29,711 bases of DNA from an uncultured Phascolarctobacterium sp. GTDB lineage: Bacteria > Bacillota > Negativicutes > Acidaminococcales > Acidaminococcaceae. Below are positions 24,523 through 29,711 of the stretch, one piece after another. The position numbers and the translations under genes are program-made. Each line of letters starts with the position of its first letter. The stretch's first letter is position 1. Below the pieces are notes generated by a model, which saw only the letters and a list, made by a program, of their open reading frames with translations, did no database searches and was not told the DNA's origin. The stretch is from the NCBI RefSeq assembly GCF_900753045.1, contig NZ_CAADXO010000046.1:1-29711 (forward strand), given 5' to 3'.

Positions 24523-24553
24523 AGTTTAATACTTCGAGTTGGCTCTAAGTCAA
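24523..24553 (-). promoter_or_regulatory. MerR-type promoter upstream of the cupin gene
   Basis: On the minus strand TTGACT (24548-24553) and TAAACT (24523-24528) are separated by 19 bases holding the dyad CTTAGAG-CCAA-CTCGAAG. The transcript would have a leader of about 215 bases before the cupin start at 24301. In that leader a 38-codon ORF with a GGA site (about 24505-24389, minus) can be drawn but resembles nothing I know. Confidence 0.7.
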
Positions 24554-24615
24554 GTGATTTATTTGTGTATGATAGCTTGTGATTGTAACAATCGGGCAAT
24601 AAAAAATAAATTAAA

Positions 24616-24668
24616 ACAAGAAAACAAGCTACCGCACGGGCAGATGCTCCGGCGATAGCTTGTTTTTT
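24616..24668. terminator. Bidirectional terminator-like hairpin
   Basis: AAAACAAGCTA (24621-24631) pairs with TAGCTTGTTTT (24656-24666), with a T-rich tail on either strand. It lies just past the LivK-like fragment on the minus strand. Confidence 0.75.
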
Positions 24669-24678
24669 CACAAAAACA

Positions 24679-24787
24679 ATTTTAGCCGGTTCGACAGAGC
24701 CTGCGCGTTTGATAGCGTCAGCTAAAAGCTTGATGCCGTCATAGCCAAGTACTGTGGGAGCGTCGGGCTTTTGGTTGTATTCTTTCT
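24679..24787 (-). pseudogene. 109-bp fragment of a LivK-like binding-protein gene
   Basis: This stretch matches 26029-26137, inside the intact LivK-like gene on the same strand, with eight differences in 109 bases, all transitions. In frame it encodes the segment around KPDAPTVLGYDGIKLLADAI. Six of the eight changes are synonymous, so the fragment probably came from a second, once functional paralogue rather than a decaying copy of the neighbouring gene. It is cut at one end next to a MerR-type promoter copy and at the other next to a terminator. Confidence 0.85.
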
Positions 24788-24804
24788 ATAATTTGGTTAC
24801 TTAT

Positions 24805-24835
24805 ATTTTAATACCTGAAGTATACTATAAGTCGA
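24805..24835 (-). promoter_or_regulatory. Third MerR-type promoter copy, -35 degraded
   Basis: TCGACT (24830-24835, minus) and TAAAAT (24805-24810) are again 19 bases apart with the same dyad. It lies in a 65-base direct duplicate (24787-24851) of the DUF362 promoter region (23616-23680), with seven differences. The -35 has lost a consensus T. It points into the LivK-like fragment. Confidence 0.65.
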
Positions 24836-25069
24836 GAGGAAAATGGGGTTTAGTGGTGAATGTTAACTCCCGACTAATCGACTAATACTACAAAAACGGG
24901 GCAGCACTTGTTTTATATATTCTTGCCTTGAAACAATAAGAACTGGGATTGGAACGCTGGCGTACGTTGGAGCTTCTAAAGAAGTCACAAAAACTTCACA
25001 ATGCAAATCCTAGAAATTTAGTATACTTTAAATATAGTGTAACTTTTCACATTGAAGGAGGTTTATCTC

Positions 25070-25567
25070 ATGAAAAAATTAACAGCTATTATTACTGGCG
25101 CACTGACTGTTTTGACAATTTCTGCTACAGCATTTGCTGCTAATCTGATTAGTGCGGACGAAGCTCGTGCAATTGCGCAAAAGCAAGTTCCCTCAGGTAG
25201 TACATACCTGCATACTGAAGCAGAACTGCAAAAAATGCAACCATATTATGAAGTGAAGTTTTTTGATACTGCTACTCAGACAAAATATGAAATTGATGTA
25301 TATCAAGTAAATGGTAAAATCAAAGAATACAATATGGAAAGAAAAGCGTTGGGCGGCAGCGCTAATGTAATCTTGTCCAAAGATGATGTAAAAGCAATTG
25401 TTGCTAAAGAAGTTGGTGACGTGTCGATTTATGAACTGCAATTGGACAGAGAACGTGGATTATATGAATATGAAGTGAAATTCAGTGCCTCTGGTTTGCG
25501 TGGTGAGATGAATATTAATCCGGAAACTGGTGTAGTGCTGGATAAAGAGGTAAAATACAGCCTTTAA
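25070..25567 (+). CDS. Exported PepSY-domain protein
   Basis: A 165-residue secreted or periplasmic protein. The signal peptide ends at AFA-AN (about residue 24). Two PepSY-like repeats follow: ISADEARAIAQKQVPSGS with a YYEVKFFD strand, and LSKDDVKAIVAKEVGDVSIY with a LYEYEVKFSA strand and an INPETGVVLDKE end, the standard PepSY pattern. PepSY domains inhibit proteases or act as envelope sensors. ATG 25070 has AAGGAGG about eight bases upstream; an earlier TTG frame is not needed. It ends in its own terminator. Confidence 0.88.
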   Translation: MKKLTAIITGALTVLTISATAFAANLISADEARAIAQKQVPSGSTYLHTEAELQKMQPYYEVKFFDTATQTKYEIDVYQVNGKIKEYNMERKALGGSANVILSKDDVKAIVAKEVGDVSIYELQLDRERGLYEYEVKFSASGLRGEMNINPETGVVLDKEVKYSL

Positions 25568-25602
25568 GAATAATTTTCTATAAGTTTTTTAGAAATTTTT
25601 TG

Positions 25603-25632
25603 GAGCGGTGCGAAAGCATCGCTCTATTTTTA
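25603..25632 (+). terminator. Terminator after the PepSY gene
   Basis: A nine-bp stem (25603-25611 with 25616-25624) with a GAAA loop followed by a T-rich tail. Confidence 0.85.
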
Positions 25633-25655
25633 CAATTTTTATTCTTGGTTTTGAG

Positions 25656-25802
25656 TTAAATTCAGATGCTATTAAAAAGTTACAAGGCGACAATAATGAG
25701 CTTGTGATTATTCCTGGGGCAGTGCATACTGATCTGTACTACAAGATGAATGTAATTTCCTTTGATAAAATAGGAGCTTTGTATATGAAGTATCTGAAAT
25801 AA
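25656..25802 (+). pseudogene. 3' remnant of an alpha/beta hydrolase gene
   Basis: About 48 codons encode the C-terminus of an alpha/beta hydrolase: a DAIKKLQGDNNELVIIPGA strand, then GAVHTDLYYKMNV with the catalytic-triad histidine, then FDKIGALYMKYLK. The nucleophile and acid regions are absent. The only upstream start, GTG 25608, lies inside the PepSY terminator hairpin, so this is not a gene in use. Hydrolases of this type are common members of MerR/AdhR-controlled clusters, in keeping with the neighbouring promoters. Confidence 0.7.
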
Positions 25803-25846
25803 AAAGCGAGGCTATCACCAGAGTGTGTGATAGCCTCACTTTTTTT
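25801..25846. terminator. Bidirectional terminator
   Basis: GAGGCTATCAC (25808-25818) pairs with GTGATAGCCTC (25827-25837), flanked by A and T runs. It ends the LivK-like gene on the minus strand and the remnant on the plus strand. Confidence 0.9.
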
Positions 25847-25883
25847 CACAAATCGGCTGGGAAGACCGATATTGAGAGGGGAA

Positions 25884-27050
25884 TCAGGGTTTTACAGTTG
25901 TGCGGTAAGCCTGCTTGCCATCTTTGAATTCGATAATGGTTACGCTCTTTACTGCGTCATGCTTTTCGTTTAAGCCAAGAGAGCCGGTAACAGCACTGAA
26001 GGCTTTTGTTTCAGCCAGTGCCTTGGCGATTTTAGCCGGTTCAACAGAGCCTGCGCGTTTGATAGCGTCAGCTAAAAGTTTGATGCCGTCATAGCCGAGT
26101 ACTGCAGGAGCGTCGGGTTTTTGGCTGTATTCCTTCTCGAAGGCTGTAACGAAGGCTTTGGATTCAGCAGAATCGGAATCAGCGGAATAGTGGTTGGTGA
26201 AATAGGTGTTGTTCAGAGCAGCGGCACCGGCGATTTCCGGAAGCTTGGGGCTGTCCCAACCGTCACCGCCGACGATAGGAACATCAATACCGAGCTCACG
26301 TGCCTGTTTAACGATCTTGCCAACCTCTTCATAGTAACCGGGAACATAAATTACTTCCGGGTTTGCTGCTTTGATTTTGGTCAGTACAGCTTTGAAATCC
26401 GTATCCTTTTGCAGATAAGCTTCTTCGATAACAATACTGCCGCCGTTAGCGGTGAAGGATTTTTTGAAGAAATCGGCTAAGCCTTTGGAATAATCGCTGC
26501 TGTTGTCTATATAAAGCGCTGCTTTTTTAGCCTTCAGCTCGTTGGTGACGAAGTTGGCACCGACAGTGCCCTGGAAGGGATCGATAAAGCATACACGGAA
26601 GGTGTTGGGTTTGGTGCTGCCGTCTTTAGCCAGTGTTACAGAGGGATTTGTCGCACCGATTGCCAAATAGGGGATTTTTGCTGTTTCACTGATATTGCAG
26701 GCTGCAATGGCGCTGGAGCTGGTAAAAATACCTGCTACCATAGGCACTTTATCCTGGTTGATAAGCTTACTCATGGCGTTGGCTGCTTCTGCCGGTTCAC
26801 TCTTGGTATCTGCTTCAACAAGTACAAGCTTTTTGCCGTTGACACCGCCGCTGGCGTTAATTTCTTTTACTGCCAGTTTAAAGCCACGCATCATTGATGT
26901 GCCGTAGGAAGCGTTGCCGCCTGTCATCTCACCGATGGCGCCGATTTTAATGGTATCGTCTGCCGCTTTGTCACTGCCGCAGCCTGCCATGAGCAGGCTG
27001 GCAGCGCAGATAGCTGCCGTCATGGTTTTGAAAAAGTTTTTACATTTCAT
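25884..27050 (-). CDS. Branched-chain amino acid-type ABC substrate-binding lipoprotein (LivK-like)
   Basis: A 388-residue Peripla_BP_6 family lipoprotein; lipobox LMAGC with Cys24. The mature part starts IKIGAIGEMTGGNASYGTSM and continues with FKLAVKEINASGGVNGKKL, VAGIFTSSSAIAACN and VIYVPGYYEEVGKIVKQA, the usual LivK pattern. No LivHMGF genes are adjacent, so it works with a transporter elsewhere or as a spare specificity subunit. It has a strong promoter and a 140-base leader with a terminator-like hairpin, suggesting attenuation. A 109-bp relic of a paralogue lies about 1.3 kb downstream. Confidence 0.93.
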   Translation of the reverse strand: MKCKNFFKTMTAAICAASLLMAGCGSDKAADDTIKIGAIGEMTGGNASYGTSMMRGFKLAVKEINASGGVNGKKLVLVEADTKSEPAEAANAMSKLINQDKVPMVAGIFTSSSAIAACNISETAKIPYLAIGATNPSVTLAKDGSTKPNTFRVCFIDPFQGTVGANFVTNELKAKKAALYIDNSSDYSKGLADFFKKSFTANGGSIVIEEAYLQKDTDFKAVLTKIKAANPEVIYVPGYYEEVGKIVKQARELGIDVPIVGGDGWDSPKLPEIAGAAALNNTYFTNHYSADSDSAESKAFVTAFEKEYSQKPDAPAVLGYDGIKLLADAIKRAGSVEPAKIAKALAETKAFSAVTGSLGLNEKHDAVKSVTIIEFKDGKQAYRTTVKP

Positions 27051-27127
27051 TGAAATCAGCTCCTTTGATTTTTTGATTGACTAATATTGAGAAAATATAT
27101 TAGCGGTTTGGTATAGACAAGGCTGAT

Positions 27128-27177
27128 AAAAAAGAAGAAGCCTGGCTTCGCATCTGTGCGAAGTCGGGCTTCGTTGC
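27128..27177 (-). promoter_or_regulatory. Terminator-like hairpin in the LivK-like leader (attenuator candidate)
   Basis: On the minus strand a stem of about 16 bp with two mismatches (27158-27174 against 27136-27152 approximately, arms GAAGCC...TTCGCA and TGCGAAG...GGCTTC) is followed by a T run (A at 27128-27133). It lies between the promoter and the start codon, about 78 bases before the ATG, so it can stop transcription before the gene. No alternative anti-terminator is certain. Confidence 0.6.
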
Positions 27178-27198
27178 CATGTAATTGTCTATGTGTTT

Positions 27199-27227
27199 AG
27201 TATAATATCCATAAGTGTAAACGTCAA
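27199..27227 (-). promoter_or_regulatory. Promoter of the LivK-like gene
   Basis: TTGACG (27222-27227, minus) and TATACT (27199-27204) with a 17-base spacer, about 150 bases before the ATG at 27050. Confidence 0.8.
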
Positions 27228-27347
27228 TAGAAAATTTGAAAACAAATGTAAAAATACAGTATACAAAAGGGGCGGACAGTGTATCTTTTTTCAACAATTA
27301 TCTAAATATATAAATCCGTCACCATCAGCATCTCCTAGCGGAAAGCT

Positions 27348-27376
27348 TTGAAAACTTCGCTTAAAGATGATATAAT
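27348..27376 (+). promoter_or_regulatory. Promoter of the GtrA/lipid kinase operon
   Basis: TTGAAA at 27348-27353 and TATAAT at 27371-27376 with a 17-base spacer, 30 bases before the ATG at 27406. Confidence 0.8.
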
Positions 27377-27405
27377 AAACTATTATACTATGACTGGAGT
27401 ACGCT

Positions 27406-27843
27406 ATGCGCAGAAAAATATTATTTGGTGTTGATTATACGGACAGTGAGCTGATTAAGCTCTTGCTGTATCTGTTTGTCGGCGGCACGGCGGCCTTGGT
27501 GGAGTGGGCCTTGTTCTACATTTTCTTCCACTATCTTTTAACCGGGTTGAGCCTGACCTTGCTGACTATGCTGGCAACAGCCTTATCCTTTTGTCTGGCA
27601 ACACTGTATCATTATTTCTTGGGCAATGTTTTGGTTTTTGACAGCGGCAGCCGTTACAAACGCGGCAAGGAGCTTAGCCTGGTGTTTTTGGTAAGTTGTA
27701 TAGGCTTGGCGTTCAACCTGCTGCTGATGTATATTTTTGTCAGCCTGCTTGACTGGCAGCCGATGCTGTCGAAGGTGCTGACAAGCTGTATTGTTGTTGT
27801 ATGGAACTATCTCTCACGTAAAAAATGGATTTTTAGGAGTTAG
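27406..27843 (+). CDS. GtrA family membrane protein
   Basis: A 145-residue GtrA-like (PF04138) protein with four predicted spans; the family features are LLYLFVGGTAALVEWALFYI at the start, a central FCLATLYHYFLGNVLVF and the end WNYLSRKKWIFRS, close to the usual NYxxxRxWVF tail. GtrA proteins are thought to flip or help flip polyprenyl-linked sugars in surface polysaccharide glycosylation. GGAG is about nine bases before the ATG. The next gene begins two bases after its stop. Confidence 0.9.
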   Translation: MRRKILFGVDYTDSELIKLLLYLFVGGTAALVEWALFYIFFHYLLTGLSLTLLTMLATALSFCLATLYHYFLGNVLVFDSGSRYKRGKELSLVFLVSCIGLAFNLLLMYIFVSLLDWQPMLSKVLTSCIVVVWNYLSRKKWIFRS

Positions 27844-27845
27844 AT

Positions 27846-28787
27846 ATGCCTGGAGAATATGTAGACGTAAAAAAATTTAAAAAGGTTGTGCTTTTGTATA
27901 ACCGTAATTCCGGTAAGCAGCTTTTTGCCAGTATGATGGCTAAGGTAAATGAAACCTATAAGCTGGTGAAGGAAGTAGTAGGACCTAAAAATGCAGAAAT
28001 GCGAGATATCCGCTTCTTTGACCAGATACCGCAGATTGCTGCGGAAATAGTTGAGGAAAAGGTTGACTGGGTGATAATTGCCGGCGGTGACGGCACAATC
28101 AGAGCAATGATTGAACAGCTGGCTAATCGCAAGTATGTACCTTACATCAGCGTTTTTCCTGCCGGTACGGTAAATCTGGTGGCTAAGGAGCTGCTGCTGA
28201 AGGCGGATCCGCATAAATGGTTTAAGCGTGTATCCAAAGGTATAGAGGTGCCTGTTTATCTGGGACGCGCCAACGGAAATGTTTTCCTGACGGTTGCCGG
28301 TATAGGCTTCGATTCCCTTGTAGTAGACAAGGTAACCGAAAAGGAGAAAAAGCTGCTCAACAAGCTCGCTTATGTTTGGCAGGGAACAGAGATTATGCGT
28401 AAGGAATTTCTGTTTAACAACTGGCGTTACCGCTTTCAGGTGCGCTTTGATGATGAAGACGAGTGGTATGATGCAACATCTGTTATTGTAGGCAAGAGCC
28501 GCTATTATGCCGGACGCTACAACCTCTTTAACGGTGCGTCGCTTTCATCACCCCTTTTACATGCGGCGCTGTTTACCGGGGATAAGCGCGGCGATTTTAT
28601 CCGTTATGCGGCCTGCATTGCTATGGAGGCGCTGACGCTGGATAATGATATTATTATCCGTGCAGCGAAAAAAATGGAAATACGCTGCAATGAAGAAAAT
28701 TTTGCAGCAGAGCTTGATGGAGATGCTGTAACAACTGCTCCGCTTTTAATTGAGATGGAGTCCGAGCCGATTAAGTTTTTGGCGTAA
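27846..28787 (+). CDS. Diacylglycerol kinase-like lipid kinase (DAGKc, YegS/DgkB type)
   Basis: A 313-residue cytoplasmic lipid kinase. It has the DAGK catalytic motifs LLYNRNSGK at 17-25, IIAGGDGTI at 77-85 and FPAGTVNLVAKEL at 104-116, then a C-terminal beta-domain (VAGIGFDSLVVDKV, RYYAGRYNLF, AELDGD with the acidic catalytic region). It probably phosphorylates diacylglycerol or a related lipid and sits between a GtrA protein and a large membrane protein, in keeping with envelope lipid or glycolipid metabolism. The AGGAG site overlaps the end of the GtrA gene. Confidence 0.92.
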   Translation: MPGEYVDVKKFKKVVLLYNRNSGKQLFASMMAKVNETYKLVKEVVGPKNAEMRDIRFFDQIPQIAAEIVEEKVDWVIIAGGDGTIRAMIEQLANRKYVPYISVFPAGTVNLVAKELLLKADPHKWFKRVSKGIEVPVYLGRANGNVFLTVAGIGFDSLVVDKVTEKEKKLLNKLAYVWQGTEIMRKEFLFNNWRYRFQVRFDDEDEWYDATSVIVGKSRYYAGRYNLFNGASLSSPLLHAALFTGDKRGDFIRYAACIAMEALTLDNDIIIRAAKKMEIRCNEENFAAELDGDAVTTAPLLIEMESEPIKFLA

Positions 28788-28805
28788 GCAAGGAAATGGT
28801 GTAAG

Positions 28806-29711
28806 GTGAATAGGATTAGTAGAAAAATGGGCTGGCTGATTTTTATAATCGTTGCCGGTATTGTGGAAGGCTTTTTTGCCTGGCAGAGCTTCGGCGGGAC
28901 ACACCCCTTTCCGCTGAACGAGTTTGGCTTTCAGATTTTTGATCATCTTCTGCGTGACTGTGTTTTGGCAGAGGTAGTGTATGTGCTGTATTATCGGCGC
29001 AAGCGTGTGCCGGACAGATTACAGCGTTATTTCCCTGTTATTGTCATCGGCATTCTGTATCTTTTCGAAGCCTTTTTCATGGTTAACCAGCTTAGCCTGG
29101 ATAAAGGCCTGCAGACAAGCCTGTCCGTGCTTGCCGGTATTAACAATAACATTTTTGCAGTGCTGTTGATGGCAATGTGCTACCATAAATGGCCTAATAT
29201 CGGGATGAAAATCCTCTATTTTGCCGTTTATGTGTTTTCTGCTCTGGCGCTTGTCTTTGACGGTTTTTACTTTTGGCAGACCTCCATGCACGTGGAGAGC
29301 GTTCTCTTCCAGAATCTGAATATCTATGCTGTTAAAGGCATTTTTGCGACGATGAGCAACACGATGATTGCCGGTATCGTTATCAGCATTGTGGTGATTT
29401 TACTGCTGTTTTATGTACCGAAGCCGCAAAAGCGTAAGCCTAACTTTGCCTGGTCGCTGCTGTGCGTGGCCATGTTCACCTTGGGCTTGAACCTTACAGA
29501 CAGATTGCTTGGCTATGCCGGCATGTACGGCGTGGAAAATGTTATCGGTATGTACGCCGAGGTAGAGAACGAAAAGACGCGAATGAACTATCGCAATATG
29601 CTTTCCGTTCCTGTTAATGTGAACTTCGTCAGCAAGGCAATTTTTGATACGGATAAAATTGCCGGCGGCAAGCATGTGGAGCAGCGCGAGCTGACGGCCA
29701 AGGATAAAACA
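28806..29711 (+). CDS. Multi-pass membrane protein, partial (C-terminus outside window)
   Basis: An open frame of 302 codons runs from GTG 28806 off the end of the window with no stop. AAGGAA at 28790-28795 is ten bases from the GTG; an ATG at 28827 is the alternative. The first 215 residues have about five or six spans (WLIFIIVAGIVEGFFAW, FPVIVIGILYLFEAFFM, VYVFSALALVFDGFYFW, MIAGIVISIVVILLLFY, SLLCVAMFTLGLNLT), then an extracytoplasmic segment starts (MYAEVENEKTRMNYRNMLS). This resembles the membrane part of LTA-synthase or phosphoethanolamine-transferase-like sulfatases, which would fit the lipid-kinase neighbour, but the catalytic domain is not in view. Confidence 0.8.
   Translation, partial: MNRISRKMGWLIFIIVAGIVEGFFAWQSFGGTHPFPLNEFGFQIFDHLLRDCVLAEVVYVLYYRRKRVPDRLQRYFPVIVIGILYLFEAFFMVNQLSLDKGLQTSLSVLAGINNNIFAVLLMAMCYHKWPNIGMKILYFAVYVFSALALVFDGFYFWQTSMHVESVLFQNLNIYAVKGIFATMSNTMIAGIVISIVVILLLFYVPKPQKRKPNFAWSLLCVAMFTLGLNLTDRLLGYAGMYGVENVIGMYAEVENEKTRMNYRNMLSVPVNVNFVSKAIFDTDKIAGGKHVEQRELTAKDKT

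Noticed and set aside
24480..24671. 63-codon minus-strand ORF between cupin and the LivK-like fragment
   Set aside because: It runs through the terminator hairpin and the MerR-type promoter; its start is inside the hairpin and it has no family resemblance.
24949..25143. 64-codon plus-strand ORF overlapping the PepSY start
   Set aside because: No ribosome site, and it runs out of frame into the PepSY signal peptide. The 24852-25069 stretch shows no supported gene.
27100..27297. 65-codon minus-strand ORF upstream of the LivK-like gene
   Set aside because: It crosses the promoter; only its last 26 codons fall in the transcript and no ribosome site is seen.
1..29711. CRISPR array, rRNA, complete transposase or prophage genes
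   Set aside because: No regularly spaced repeats, rRNA segments, transposase or phage-like ORFs were seen in the window.

Overview
The window looks like a chromosomal segment of an outer-membrane-bearing Firmicute of the class Negativicutes, perhaps an Acidaminococcaceae relative. This is inferred from Gram-positive style signals (AGGAGG ribosome sites, TTG/GTG starts, TATAAT promoters, hairpin-plus-U terminators) beside a TonB-dependent receptor and a four-subunit 2-oxoacid:ferredoxin oxidoreductase of anaerobes. No species is claimed.

Layout. 1-82: 3' end of a group II intron (domains V and VI). 239-2995: a three-gene ABC importer with a terminator between binding-protein and permease genes. 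3234-6259: a small XRE regulator and two tandem DUF445 membrane proteins. 6414-6896: tRNA-Gly(CCC) with its own promoter and terminator, and a 22-residue membrane ORF. 6920-8622: tcdA and an HlyD-type lipoprotein (minus strand). 8793-11534: korDABC (minus strand), divergent from a LysR regulator (11895-12791). 12955-19724: a metal-complex or tetrapyrrole uptake operon opening with a nitrogenase-component-1-like protein, followed by a frameshifted binding protein, FecCD permease, ATPase and TonB-dependent receptor. 19937-22606: iron-type alcohol dehydrogenase and a metallophosphoesterase lipoprotein, separated by a composite palindromic repeat. 22657-25802: a rearranged stretch with DUF362 and cupin genes, three MerR-type 19-bp-spacer promoters, a MITE-like palindromic element, a 109-bp fragment of a LivK-like gene, a PepSY protein and the tail of a lost alpha/beta hydrolase. 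25884-27227: an orphan LivK-like binding protein with a long leader holding a terminator-like hairpin. 27406-29711: GtrA-family protein, diacylglycerol-kinase-like lipid kinase and a multi-pass membrane protein running off the window.

How the genes fit together. The kor operon would make or use 2-oxoglutarate or a related 2-oxoacid with ferredoxin. The receptor/ABC operon should bring one metal-bearing ligand across both membranes, and its nitrogenase-like first gene suggests reductive processing of that ligand; no NifH-like reductase gene is in the window. The most unusual items are that nitrogenase-like protein, with what looks like a repeated N-terminal subdomain, the split binding-protein gene beside it, and the mosaic 23.6-25.8 kb region with repeated MerR-type promoters.
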